64,000 nt of DNA from Sedimentitalea sp039941015. GTDB lineage: Bacteria > Pseudomonadota > Alphaproteobacteria > Rhodobacterales > Rhodobacteraceae. The stretch is taken from assembly GCF_039941015.1 (NCBI RefSeq), contig NZ_JBDVFI010000067.1; one strand, given 5' to 3'. Position 1 is the stretch's first letter. Each line of letters begins with the position of its first letter. Shown one piece after another: positions 1 through 8,700 of the stretch. The notes beneath the pieces are model-generated. The model made no database searches and was not told the DNA's origin. It was given only the letters and a program-made list of their open reading frames with translations. The translations under genes and the position numbers were made by a program.

Positions 1-657
1 ATCGGTAAACAGATCATGCGGCGCGCCATCGCGGCTGTCAAAATCACGATAGGTTTCATCCACGATGAGCTTGATCCCGCGCGATTTGGCGAGATCATAG
101 AAAGCGCGCAACAGCGACGCAGGGTATTCGGCCCCGGTGGGGTTGTTGGGCGTGACAAGAACGATGGCCCGTGTGCGGTCATTGATCAGCTGTGCCGCCT
201 CGTCGGGATCGGGCAGCATGTCCGCCTGAGCAGGCAGCGGAACAGCGTTGACCCCGGACATATCAAGCCACATCTTGTGATTGAAATACCAAGGGGTTGG
301 CAGGATAACCTCATCCCCCTGATCGGTAAGCGTGGCGATCGCGGCGGCAAAGGCCTGATTGCAGCCCGAGGTGATGGCGACCTGCGCTTGCGCGATCTCG
401 CCATTATATCTGGCGCTGCACTGGCTGGCAAGTTCGTCGCGCAGCTCGTTCAGGCCCAGAACGGGCCCGTAGAGATGAATGGCGTCATTGGTCAGGACCA
501 TGTCGGCCAGCGCCTGTCGCAATTCCTGCGGTGGTGGTGCCACGGGCGCGGCTTGCGACACTAGCATCAACGGGCGATCCGCAGGGTGTTCGATCCCGTT
601 GAGCCAGCCAAAGGTCTCGACGATCGGAGAGGGAAAGGTGGATCGTGTACGCGTCAT
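1..657 (-). CDS. Pyridoxal-phosphate aminotransferase, class I/II (3' end outside window)
   Basis: The reverse strand is open from an ATG at 657 to the window edge, giving the first 219 codons of a fold-type I aminotransferase that presumably transfers an amino group to a 2-oxo acid in the cytoplasm. The family motif for substrate-carboxylate binding, TPNNPTG, is visible, as are SGCNQAF and LYGPVLGLNELR, which fit the N-terminal half of the aspartate/aromatic aminotransferase superfamily. The PLP lysine lies beyond the edge, so substrate specificity cannot be judged. The start is 31 bases downstream of the gpt stop on the same strand, so the two are probably co-transcribed. Partial only because of the window boundary. 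Confidence 0.85.
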   Translation of the reverse strand, partial: MTRTRSTFPSPIVETFGWLNGIEHPADRPLMLVSQAAPVAPPPQELRQALADMVLTNDAIHLYGPVLGLNELRDELASQCSARYNGEIAQAQVAITSGCNQAFAAAIATLTDQGDEVILPTPWYFNHKMWLDMSGVNAVPLPAQADMLPDPDEAAQLINDRTRAIVLVTPNNPTGAEYPASLLRAFYDLAKSRGIKLIVDETYRDFDSRDGAPHDLFTD

Positions 658-688
658 GTCAGGCCCCAGAAACGGTAGTAATTCGCGG

Positions 689-1195
689 TCAGTCCTTGCC
701 CCGGTAAGGCTCGACATATTGCAGTGCCATGTCCCAGGGGAAGAAAATCCAGGTGTCTTGGCTGACTTCGGTGATAAAGGTATCGACCTGCGGGCGCCCC
801 TTGGGCTTGGCGTAGACGGTCGCGAAATGCGCTTTGGGGAACATCTTGCGCACGACTTCAAGGGTTTTGCCGCTGTCCACCAGATCATCGACGATCAGGA
901 TGCCGGTTCCGTCGCCCATCATCTCTGCATCCGGGGATTTCAGCACCTTGGCTTCGGACTGGGCCTGATGGTCGTAAGATTTGATACTGATCGTATCCAC
1001 CGTGCGGATATCAAGCTCGCGCGCGACGATCATCGCAGGGGCCATGCCGCCGCGGGTAATAGCCACAACCGCGCGCCATCCACCGTCGTCGGGGCCGTGA
1101 CCATCCAGACGCCAAGCCAGCGCGCGGCTGTCGCGGTGGATCTGGTCCCAGCTGATGTGAAAACCCTTTTCGTGGGGCAGGCGGTTGTCAGTCAT
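689..1195 (-). CDS. gpt: Xanthine phosphoribosyltransferase
   Basis: Purine salvage enzyme of 168 residues that joins xanthine (and guanine) to PRPP to make XMP/GMP. The type I PRTase signature is clear: ILIVDDLVDSGKT at residues 99-111 binds PRPP, preceded by the VVAITRGGMAP loop at 43-54. Length and the C-terminal WIFFPWDMALQYVEPYRG match bacterial Gpt proteins closely. It lies between a LysE-family exporter upstream and an aminotransferase downstream, all on the minus strand. A soluble or membrane-associated cytoplasmic protein is expected. GMP made here shares the pool fed by IMP dehydrogenase encoded at about 36 kb. Confidence 0.93.
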   Translation of the reverse strand: MTDNRLPHEKGFHISWDQIHRDSRALAWRLDGHGPDDGGWRAVVAITRGGMAPAMIVARELDIRTVDTISIKSYDHQAQSEAKVLKSPDAEMMGDGTGILIVDDLVDSGKTLEVVRKMFPKAHFATVYAKPKGRPQVDTFITEVSQDTWIFFPWDMALQYVEPYRGKD

Positions 1196-1262
1196 GTGAT
1201 CACTCCTCGTCTGTTTCGCATTAGCGCAAGCCCGAGGCTAAGGAAAGTCCGCTCTCGGTTGA

Positions 1263-1868
1263 TCAACGCCCGAACAGAAGCCTCAGGCCAAGTGCGCCAA
1301 GGACGGCGGCGGCAATCCGGTCAAACGCCGGTTTCAGGTTCAGATAGCGTTGCCGGACCGGGCCGGTCGAGAGCAGTACCGCCAGCAAGGGTTGCACGGT
1401 AAGTTCGACAGCCAGGTGATTGAAGAAAATAAAGGTTTTCTGATATGCGGTCAGATCGGGCGGAAAGATCACCAGCAAGACGGCCGCCGCGAACATCACC
1501 GATTTCGGGTTGCCCAGGTTGATCAAGAGGCCCTGCAGGAACATGCGCTTGCCCGACGGGGCGTTAACCTCGCTTAAAGGCTGTCGCGCACCGCGCCACG
1601 TGGTCCAAGCGATGTAGAGCAAGTATGCCGCTCCGAGCCCCTTGAGTAAGCCGTAGGCCCATGGAAACAGGGTGAACAGACCTTCAAGGCCCAACAACGC
1701 CGTCAGCGTCCAGAGCGCGGCCATGACCGCCAGCCCAGCCGCCGCCGCTAGCCCGGCGCGGCGACCATGCGCCATCGAGCTTCGTGTCAGAAAGAGAAGG
1801 GAAGGACCCGGACTCGCGATCGCCGCCAGCAGCGTCAGGTTGAAGGCAATGACATGCGCGAAGTCCAT
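1263..1868 (-). CDS. LysE/RhtB-family amino-acid exporter
   Basis: A 201-residue inner-membrane protein of the LysE/RhtB translocator family, which exports amino acids or their derivatives. The N-terminal signature ASPGPSLLFLTRSSMAHGRR, just after the first hydrophobic segment, is typical. About five to six further hydrophobic stretches follow, including a conserved GNPKSVMFAAAVLLV segment. The actual substrate cannot be read from sequence. The start codon lies 6 bases after the fabI stop on the same strand, so it is probably read as the second gene of a fabI transcript. An alternative would be a small-molecule threonine/homoserine exporter role, which is equally consistent. Confidence 0.85.
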   Translation of the reverse strand: MDFAHVIAFNLTLLAAIASPGPSLLFLTRSSMAHGRRAGLAAAAGLAVMAALWTLTALLGLEGLFTLFPWAYGLLKGLGAAYLLYIAWTTWRGARQPLSEVNAPSGKRMFLQGLLINLGNPKSVMFAAAVLLVIFPPDLTAYQKTFIFFNHLAVELTVQPLLAVLLSTGPVRQRYLNLKPAFDRIAAAVLGALGLRLLFGR

Positions 1869-1874
1869 CGCGGC

Positions 1875-2681
1875 CTAGCCCTTGGTCATGTCCGGTGCGT
1901 CCACGGCTTTCATTCCGACAACGTGATAACCTGCATCCACATGCAGCACCTCACCCGTCGTCCCCGCACCGAGATTGGACAGCAGGTACAGCGCCGATCC
2001 GCCAACATCGTCAATGGTCACGTTGCGCCGCAGGGGAGAATTGTTTTCGTTCCACTTCATGATGTAGCGGAAATCGCCAATGCCGCTGGCGGCGAGCGTC
2101 TTGATCGGCCCGGCAGAGATCGCGTTGACGCGGATGCCGTCCTTGCCCAGATCTTCGGCCAGATAGCGAACGGAGGCCTCGAGCGCAGCCTTGGCGACGC
2201 CCATGACATTATAATGTGGCATGACGCGTTCGGCACCATAGTAGGTCAGCGTGAGGCAAGACCCGCCCTCGTTCATCATCTTTTCGGCGCGTTGAACAAC
2301 TGCGGTGAAGGAATACACCGAGATATCCATGGAGAGTTGAAAATTGGCGCGGCTTGTGTCGACATAGCGCCCACGCAATTCGTTTTTGTCGGAGAAGCCG
2401 ATGGCGTGAACGATAAAATCAATCGTGCCCCATTGTTCCTTCAGTTCGTCAAACAGCGCGTCAATCGACGCTTCATCCCCTACGTCGCAGGGCAGGACAA
2501 TCTCGCTGCCCAATTGCGCGGCAAGCGGATCAACCCGTTTTTTAAGCGCATCACCCTGATAGGAAAACGCCAGGTCGGCTCCGGCATCTGCAAGCGATCT
2601 GGCGATGCCCCATGCGATCGACTTGTCATTCGCGAGGCCCATGATCAGCCCGCGTTTGCCGGCCATTAGTTGATTTGACAT
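1875..2681 (-). CDS. fabI: Enoyl-[acyl-carrier-protein] reductase (NADH)
   Basis: Catalyses the last reduction of each fatty-acid elongation cycle in the cytoplasm. The 268-residue protein has the FabI cofactor loop GLANDKSIAWGIA (residues 15-27) and the catalytic Tyr157/Lys164 pair in the Tyr-x6-Lys arrangement (YNVMGVAK), so it belongs to the short-chain dehydrogenase-like FabI class inhibited by triclosan. I chose the ATG at 2681 because GGAG lies seven bases upstream; a longer open frame to 2744 has no family similarity at its N-terminus. It is divergent from pdxH, with about 117 bases between the two start codons. Confidence 0.96.
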   Translation of the reverse strand: MSNQLMAGKRGLIMGLANDKSIAWGIARSLADAGADLAFSYQGDALKKRVDPLAAQLGSEIVLPCDVGDEASIDALFDELKEQWGTIDFIVHAIGFSDKNELRGRYVDTSRANFQLSMDISVYSFTAVVQRAEKMMNEGGSCLTLTYYGAERVMPHYNVMGVAKAALEASVRYLAEDLGKDGIRVNAISAGPIKTLAASGIGDFRYIMKWNENNSPLRRNVTIDDVGGSALYLLSNLGAGTTGEVLHVDAGYHVVGMKAVDAPDMTKG

Positions 2682-2798
2682 TTTTTTCTCCGACAAAAGC
2701 GCAATGTGGCCTTGACCTTTAGGCGATTGACCTGACTGCTTCAAGTACTGGCAGACAGTAGGACACGGTGCGTGGGCGACCGATGCGAAGGGGATACA

Positions 2799-3404
2799 TT
2801 GACTGAACGGGATGGGAAATTCGCAGGAGATGATCCGTTTGCGATTGCACAGCGCTGGCTGACCGAGGCGCAGGCGAGCGAACCGAACGATCCGAACGCC
2901 ATCGCGCTGAGCACGGTGGATGCGGACGGGCTGCCAAATGTGCGTATGGTTCTACTGAAAGAGATCGAACCCGCCGCATTCGTTTTTTATACCAACTACG
3001 AAAGCCAGAAGGCGCAGGAACTGGACGGGGCAGGTAAGGCAGCGTTTGTCGTGCACTGGAAATCGCTGCGTCGCCAAATCCGGGTCCGAGGCACAATCAG
3101 CCGGGAAGACGGCCCGCAGGCCGATGCGTATTTCGCCTCGCGCTCTCTCAAGAGCCGCCTTGGCGCCTGGGCGTCGCGTCAATCGCAACCTCTGAACAGC
3201 CGCGCGACGTTGATGGCAGAGGTCGCAAAGGTGACGGCGCAGCATGGGACGAACCCCTCACGCCCACCGTTCTGGGGTGGCTATCGGCTCGTGCCGAGCC
3301 ATATCGAGTTCTGGGCCGACGGTGCCTTTCGATTGCATGATCGGTTTCTCTGGCAACGCCCAGATGAGGGCGCAGAATGGCAGATTCAGCGACTCAGTCC
3401 GTGA
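2799..3404 (+). CDS. pdxH: Pyridoxamine/pyridoxine 5'-phosphate oxidase
   Basis: FMN-dependent oxidase that makes pyridoxal 5'-phosphate from PNP or PMP, the last step of vitamin B6 synthesis and salvage. Characteristic stretches are NAIALSTVDADGLPNVRMVLLK near the N-terminus, FYTNYESQKAQEL, and the C-terminal FWGGYRLVP, IEFWADGAFRLHDR and RLSP. I place the start at a TTG at 2799 because AAGGGG sits five bases before it and the resulting N-terminus (M-TERDGKFAGDDPF) resembles relatives; a GTG nine codons earlier is possible. The predicted length is 201 residues, normal for the family. Its product supports the several PLP enzymes of this window, including both cysteine desulfurases. Confidence 0.93.
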   Translation: MTERDGKFAGDDPFAIAQRWLTEAQASEPNDPNAIALSTVDADGLPNVRMVLLKEIEPAAFVFYTNYESQKAQELDGAGKAAFVVHWKSLRRQIRVRGTISREDGPQADAYFASRSLKSRLGAWASRQSQPLNSRATLMAEVAKVTAQHGTNPSRPPFWGGYRLVPSHIEFWADGAFRLHDRFLWQRPDEGAEWQIQRLSP

Positions 3405-3527
3405 CATTCACGTCACGCGAAATGCAACCACTTGTAATTTCGTCGCAATTTCTTCTTGAAATTGGTACTTAAACTTGTCCACTACTTCGTGTAACAATGG
3501 GGCAACAATCATCGTGGTGGTTAACTT

Positions 3528-4064
3528 GTGGCGGACGATCTGAATAGCATGTACCACGTGCGCGGTCAGGTAAAGTGGTTCGATCCCGTCAAGGGGTTCG
3601 GCTTTGTCGTGTCTGACGAAGGCGGACCGGATATTTTGCTGCATGTAAATGTCCTGCGTAATTTCGGGCAGAGCTCTGTTGCTGACGGCGCCGGGATTGA
3701 AGTTGTCACCCATCGGACAGACCGGGGCGTTCAGGCGGTCGAGATTGTCAGCATTACGCCACCGGCGCGCGAAGAAATTCCGGTTCTGACGGACTTCGCC
3801 ACGTTGGATTCGGATGTCATTCACAATGCGCCGCTTGAACCCGCGCGGGTCAAGTGGTTCGACAAATCCAAGGGATTTGGTTTCGCCAATGTCTTTGGCC
3901 GTTCCGAAGATGTCTTTCTGCATATCGAGGTCCTGCGGCAATCGGGCCTTGCGGACCTGCAACCGGGTGAAGCGCTCGCGATGCGGGTGATCGATGGCAA
4001 GCGCGGCCGGATGGCTGCTGAGGTCATGGCCTGGGAAATGGCCGTGTCTGCGACCGACTCCTGA
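3528..4064 (+). CDS. Two-domain cold-shock protein
   Basis: A 178-residue single-strand nucleic-acid-binding protein built from two cold-shock domains joined by an acidic linker. Domain 1 spans roughly residues 11-76 with RNP1 KGFGFV (22-27) and RNP2 ILLHV (36-40). Domain 2 spans roughly 107-170 with KGFGFA (115-120) and VFLHI (129-133). Doubled cold-shock proteins are common in Alphaproteobacteria, where single-domain CspA forms also occur. The start is a GTG; the preceding 120 bases are A/T-richer than the surroundings and could form an untranslated leader. A DUF192 gene begins one base after its stop codon, so the two are probably transcribed together. Confidence 0.9.
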   Translation: MADDLNSMYHVRGQVKWFDPVKGFGFVVSDEGGPDILLHVNVLRNFGQSSVADGAGIEVVTHRTDRGVQAVEIVSITPPAREEIPVLTDFATLDSDVIHNAPLEPARVKWFDKSKGFGFANVFGRSEDVFLHIEVLRQSGLADLQPGEALAMRVIDGKRGRMAAEVMAWEMAVSATDS

Positions 4065-4065
4065 T

Positions 4066-4530
4066 ATGATACGCATCGCTGTGTTGTTGATTGCACTGTT
4101 GTGCGGTGGCGCGGTGGTCGCCGCCGAATGTCGCGATAATCATGTTGAGATACGTGGCCCGTGGGGCGAGGCGGGCTTTGCGGTCGAGACCGTGGATACG
4201 CCCAAGGCACGGTCACGGGGTTTGATGTTTCGCGAGTCTATGCCACGCGGGTCCGGTATGCTGTTTGTCTACGAGGCACCGCGACGGGCGAGTTTCTGGA
4301 TGAAGAACACGCTGATTCCCCTTGATATGATCTTTGTGGACAAGACCGGTACGGTAAAGCACGTGCATCACCGCGCGGTGCCAGGAGACCTGACCGCGAT
4401 TGAAGGCGGAACTGGCATTTACGCAGTGCTGGAAATCAACGGCGGATTGGCCAAGAGCTACGGTATTTCGCCCGGTTCACAGATGCGACACATAGTTTTT
4501 TCAGATGGTCCGGCAATATGGCCCTGTTAG
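4066..4530 (+). CDS. DUF192 family exported protein
   Basis: A 154-residue protein with a clear Sec signal peptide (hydrophobic residues 4-20 ending GGAVVAA, mature part from about Glu21) followed by one DUF192 domain. The family hallmarks ARSRGLMFRESMPRGSGMLF and FWMKNTLIPLDMIFVD are present. DUF192 proteins are small periplasmic or secreted beta-barrel-like proteins of unknown biochemical role. The ATG begins one base after the stop of the double cold-shock gene; a longer in-frame start at 3994 would lie inside that gene and would mask the signal peptide, so I reject it. Confidence 0.85.
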   Translation: MIRIAVLLIALLCGGAVVAAECRDNHVEIRGPWGEAGFAVETVDTPKARSRGLMFRESMPRGSGMLFVYEAPRRASFWMKNTLIPLDMIFVDKTGTVKHVHHRAVPGDLTAIEGGTGIYAVLEINGGLAKSYGISPGSQMRHIVFSDGPAIWPC

Positions 4531-4573
4531 GGCTTTTCAAATCCGATTGGCCCGGCTAGAGAGGCGCACGGTC

Positions 4574-4650
4574 CGGGGCGTGGCGCAGTCTGGTAGCGCA
4601 CCTGTTTTGGGTACAGGGGGTCGTGAGTTCGAATCTCGCCGCCCCGACCG
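4574..4650 (+). tRNA. tRNA-Pro (anticodon TGG)
   Basis: A full cloverleaf can be drawn. The acceptor is CGGGGCG (4574-4580) with CGCCCCG (4640-4646) and discriminator A4647. The anticodon stem is CCTGT/ACAGG with loop TTTGGGT, giving anticodon TGG, and the T-loop is GTTCGAATC. The 3' CCA is not encoded: the genome reads CCG, so the tail is added after transcription. Confidence 0.95.
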
Positions 4651-4708
4651 CTTACGACAAGATGAGCCTGATGCTCGCAAGCATGTGGGCAGATGGCTCG
4701 GGTGAAAG

Positions 4709-4748
4709 CTGAGGGGCGCTGCCCCTCAGACGCCCCGGAGTACTTTCA
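4709..4748 (+). repeat. Intergenic palindromic repeat element downstream of tRNA-Pro
   Basis: A perfect nine-base stem, CTGAGGGGC (4709-4717) with GCCCCTCAG (4721-4729) around a GCT loop, is followed by a second G/C block and the tail CCCCGGAGTACTTT. Elements of this GGGGCGCTGCCCC...GGAGTATTT form are, as far as I recall, abundant between genes in Rhodobacteraceae. It may serve as a terminator for the tRNA or be a REP-like repeat. Copy number in this genome cannot be judged from one window. Confidence 0.5.
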
Positions 4749-4787
4749 CAAAGCTGAAACTATGTCCCCGGCAACGCTGAGGCGTCT

Positions 4788-5234
4788 TCACGGTTCGGGC
4801 ACGCCGCCTGACCGCTGGTAGAGGGCATTGACGACCCGGTTCAACCGTGGGTCTTGTTGCCGTACATGCAGCGGCGCACCCGATTTCTGCGGCACATTCA
4901 GGTAGACATCGTTTTCAACGAGGAATCCCGGCGCATCTTTTCGTGTCTGAAAGCGTATGACGAGTTGCGGCAGATCGGTTGTAGTGCCGTCATAGCTCAG
5001 GATGATCGCAGCGGTCGGCTCGGGTGGCAAGTATTCGCGACATTCGATCGAATCCTGTGTCGGCCGAAGGAATGTCTGAGCGGGACCTTCACAGGCTGAT
5101 TCCAGCGCGGCGACCAGCGAGTCGGGATAGGAGGCGAAACGCGCCTTGGCGTTCGATGCCACCATATCTTGTGTCTCGCAGCCCATTAGCACTACTGCCA
5201 GTAGTGGTAAAATCGGAGCAGGGGCCGGGCGCAT
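4788..5234 (-). CDS. Small lipoprotein of unknown function
   Basis: A 148-residue predicted outer- or inner-membrane-anchored lipoprotein: hydrophobic signal PILPLLAVVLMG followed by Cys19, so the lipobox is VLMGC. The mature part contains CEGPAQTFLRPTQDSIECREYLPPEPTA with two cysteines that could form a disulfide, and a C-terminal LNRVVNALYQRSGG. I do not recognise a catalytic motif. The ATG at 5234 has GGAG nine bases upstream and places the lipobox at the right distance; a longer start at 5276 would bury it. It is convergent with the tRNA-Pro region and divergent from nrdJ. Confidence 0.7.
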   Translation of the reverse strand: MRPAPAPILPLLAVVLMGCETQDMVASNAKARFASYPDSLVAALESACEGPAQTFLRPTQDSIECREYLPPEPTAAIILSYDGTTTDLPQLVIRFQTRKDAPGFLVENDVYLNVPQKSGAPLHVRQQDPRLNRVVNALYQRSGGVPEP

Positions 5235-5452
5235 CGAACGGATCTCCAAAAAAATTCTGTGACCGTCATGCGACACGAAGCTGAGGTCAGACTCGGTGCA
5301 TAACTCGTGATGTCCCTAGTGCCGCAGCGCGGCAAAAGGCAAACCCATTTCTTAACATGACACGCCAAAGCCCGTTGAAACAGGCAAATTCTTGCTGTGG
5401 CCTCCCGAGCGTCCCGAGGTTGCACCTGCGTTAACCTTTTGTGGATGAATCG

Positions 5453-5488
5453 CCTCGCTCTTGCGAACGCAAAACCGGGTTTGCGAGG
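5453..5488 (+). promoter_or_regulatory. Possible three-way-junction RNA in the nrdJ leader
   Basis: Outer stem CCTCGC (5453-5458) pairs with GCGAGG (5483-5488). Inside are hairpins TTGCG-AA-CGCAA (5461-5472) and AAAC-CGG-GTTT. Position about 300 bases in front of nrdJ on the same strand suggests a leader-RNA element, but pairing by eye is not proof. Confidence 0.35.
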
Positions 5489-5571
5489 TCAACAAAAAAG
5501 AGTCCCAATTTGTCGAATAATTGCGTTGACCATATGCGGTCAGATACGTCAAATTGTATGAACTGGCCGCT

Positions 5572-5606
5572 GAGCCACTAAATCTGGTAGGAATAGCCAG
5601 AGGCTC
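5572..5606 (+). promoter_or_regulatory. Two-part hairpin in the nrdJ leader
   Basis: GAGCC (5572-5576) pairs with GGCTC (5602-5606), and inside it TCTGG (5583-5587) pairs with CCAGA (5597-5601) across a nine-base loop. The stems are contiguous on the 3' side and separated by a six-base bulge ACTAAA on the 5' side, a geometry common in structured RNAs. No B12 box typical of a cobalamin riboswitch is visible. Confidence 0.35.
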
Positions 5607-5792
5607 TGACAAGGTTGGGACGGTAAAGCACCACTGGTACGTCACGGCGCGCACGCCGATGTCTCTCTTGCTCTGCAAGGGGCCGGTACTGTTTTGCCTC
5701 GTGCTGCGGGCACACCAAAAATGGCGTCGGAAAATCCGGCGCGGGCCTGAAACAGGGCTTTGAAAAATAGCTGGAAGACAGAGGCAGCGCAC

Positions 5793-8700
5793 ATGAAGAT
5801 TGAACGCAAATTCACCACAGCCGGCCAGGACGCTTATGCCGCGCTCGATTTTATTTCGGCGACTTCGGAAATCCGCAATCCGGACGGAACAATTGTGTTT
5901 CGTCTGGATGATGTCGAGGTCCCCTCAAGCTGGAGCCAGGTCGCAAGTGATGTGATCGCCCAGAAATATTTCCGCAAGGCCGGTGTGCCAAGCCGGTTGA
6001 AAAAGGTACGTGAAAAGAACGTGCCCGAATTCTTGTGGCGGTCGGTTCCCGATGGCGATGATGTCGAGATGGGCGGTGAAACATCTTCCAAACAGGTATT
6101 TGATCGCCTGGCAGGCGCGTGGGCCTATTGGGGCTGGAAGGGTGGATACTTCAGCTCCGAAGATGATGCGCGCGCCTATTACGACGAAATGCGATTCATG
6201 CTGGCAACACAAAAGGCAGCGCCCAACAGCCCGCAATGGTTCAACACCGGTCTGCACTGGGCCTATGGCATCGACGGACCGGCGCAGGGCCATCACTATG
6301 TCGATCACAAGACCGGCAAGCTGACCAAATCCAAATCCAGCTATGAGCACCCGCAGCCACATGCCTGCTTTATTCAGGGGGTACAGGATGACCTCGTCAA
6401 CGAAGGCGGCATCATGGACCTATGGGTGCGCGAGGCGCGGCTTTTCAAATATGGCAGTGGCACGGGCACCAATTTCAGCCATCTGCGTGGCGAGGGCGAA
6501 AGCCTGTCGGGCGGCGGAAAATCAAGCGGCCTCATGGGTTTCCTGAAAATCGGCGACCGGGCGGCAGGTGCCATCAAGTCCGGCGGCACCACACGTCGCG
6601 CGGCCAAGATGGTGATCGTCGACGCCGATCATCCGGATATCGAAGATTTCATCAACTGGAAGGTGCTGGAAGAGCAAAAGGTCGCCAGCATCGTGGCCGG
6701 TTCGAAAATGCACGAGAAAAAGCTGAACGGCATCTTTGAAGCCATCCGTGTTTGGGACGGGGCCGAGGCGGATGCCTTTGACCCGACAGTAAACGCGGCG
6801 CTCAAGGAAGCGGTTCGCGACGCCAAGCGCAACATGATCCCTGAGACCTACATCAAGCGGGTGCTGGATTATGCGCGGCAGGGTCACACAAGCATCGAAT
6901 TCCCGACCTATGATACAGATTGGGATTCCGAAGCCTATAACAGCGTTTCAGGCCAGAACAGCAACAACTCGATCCGGGTCACCAACGCGTTTCTGACCGC
7001 TGTTGAAAAGGATGCGGATTGGCAGCTGATCAACCGTGTTGATGGCAGCGTTGGCAAAACCATCCGGGCGCGTGATCTGTGGGAGCAGGTTGGCCACGCG
7101 GCATGGGCCTGTGCCGATCCAGGCATCCAATACCACGACACTGTCAACGAATGGCACACCTGCCCGGAAGATGGCGAAATCCGCGGATCGAACCCTTGCT
7201 CCGAATACATGTTCCTGGATGACACGGCCTGCAACTTGGCGTCTATGAACCTGCTGACTTTCCTCAAGGATGGCGAGTTTCAGGCTGAAGATTACATGCA
7301 TGCCTCGCGTCTCTGGACCGTGACGCTGGAAATCAGCGTGATGATGGCACAGTTCCCGTCCAAGGAAATCGCGCAACTGTCCTATGATTTCCGCACGCTG
7401 GGTCTTGGCTATGCCAATATCGGCGGTCTGTTGATGAACATGGGCTACAGCTATGACAGCGACGAAGGCCGTGCACTTTGTGGCGCCCTGACCGCGATCA
7501 TGACCGGTGTTGCCTATGCCACCAGTGCCGAGATGGCGGGCGAATTGGGTCCATTCGCGGGTTACGAGCGCAACAGCGATCATATGCTGCGGGTGATCCG
7601 TAACCACCGCAATGCGGCCTACGGCGCGACCGAAGGCTACGAGAAGCTGGCGGTCAAACCGGTACCGCTGGATCACGGCAACTGTCCCGATACGCGGTTG
7701 GTCGATCTGGCAAAATCTGCCTGGGATGAGGCGCTGAGCCTTGGTCAAAAGCACGGCTATCGCAATGCGCAATCCACGGTAATCGCGCCGACCGGAACAA
7801 TCGGGCTAGTCATGGATTGCGACACCACCGGGATCGAGCCGGACTTTGCACTGGTCAAGTTCAAGAAACTGGCAGGCGGTGGTTATTTCAAGATCATCAA
7901 CCAATCGGTTCCAGCGGCACTTGAAAAGCTGGGCTATGGCTCTGCGCAGATCGAGGAAATCGTATCCTACGCTGTGGGTCACGGCACCATCGGCAATGCA
8001 CCCGCTATCAACCACACCACGCTCGCGGGGCATGGCTTTGGCGCCAACGAACTGGCCAAGGTCGACGCGGCGCTGGCCAGTGCGTTTGATATCCGGTTCG
8101 TGTTCAACCAGTGGACCCTGGGCGAAGAGTTCTGCCAGAACGTGCTGGGAATCCCTGCGGCCAAGCTCAACGATCCATCGTTTGACCTGCTGCGCCACCT
8201 CGGCTTTAGCAAGAAAGACGTTGAACTGGCGAATGACCACGTTTGTGGGACCATGACGCTGGAAGGCGCTCCGTTCTTGCGCGAGGAGCACTATGGCATC
8301 TTCGATTGTGCCAATCCCTGCGGCAAGAAGGGCAAGCGTTATCTGTCGGTCAACAGCCACATCACCATGATGGCCGCTGCGCAAAGCTTTATCTCGGGGG
8401 CGATCAGCAAAACGATCAACATGCCGAACGATGCCAGCATCGAGGATTGTCAAAAGGCATACGAGCTGAGCTGGTCCTTGGGCGTCAAAGCCAACGCGCT
8501 TTACCGTGATGGCTCCAAGCTGTCGCAACCGTTGGCGTCTGCGCTGGTCGAAGATGATGACGACGCTGCAGACACGCTGGAAAGCGGAACGCCGCATGAA
8601 AAGGCGACTGTGATTGCCGAAAAGATCATCGAAAAGGTCGTGGTCAAGGAAATCATCAAATCGCACCGCGAAAAGATGCCACAAAGACGCAAGGGCTATA

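Larger units (their letters stand above)
5235..5792. other. 558-base gene-free region: lipoprotein promoter side and nrdJ leader
   Basis: No plausible coding region on either strand; the open frames here lack start signals and family resemblance. It is A/T-richer than its flanks. On the plus strand, in front of nrdJ, it contains a possible three-way junction at 5453-5488 and a two-part hairpin at 5572-5606, each listed separately. A single near-match to a DnaA box (TTGTGGATGA, about 5440) is seen but not convincing. Confidence 0.6.

Noticed and set aside
1767..2669. Plus-strand frame of 300 codons across LysE and fabI
   Set aside because: Shadow of fabI; no start signal and no resemblance to a protein family.
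5435..5450. DnaA box upstream of nrdJ
   Set aside because: A single 8-of-9 match (TGTGGATGA) is expected by chance and no cluster is present.
5453..5606. Cobalamin riboswitch before nrdJ
   Set aside because: The conserved B12 box and GCCACTG context are not found, although hairpins are present; kept only as an unknown leader structure.
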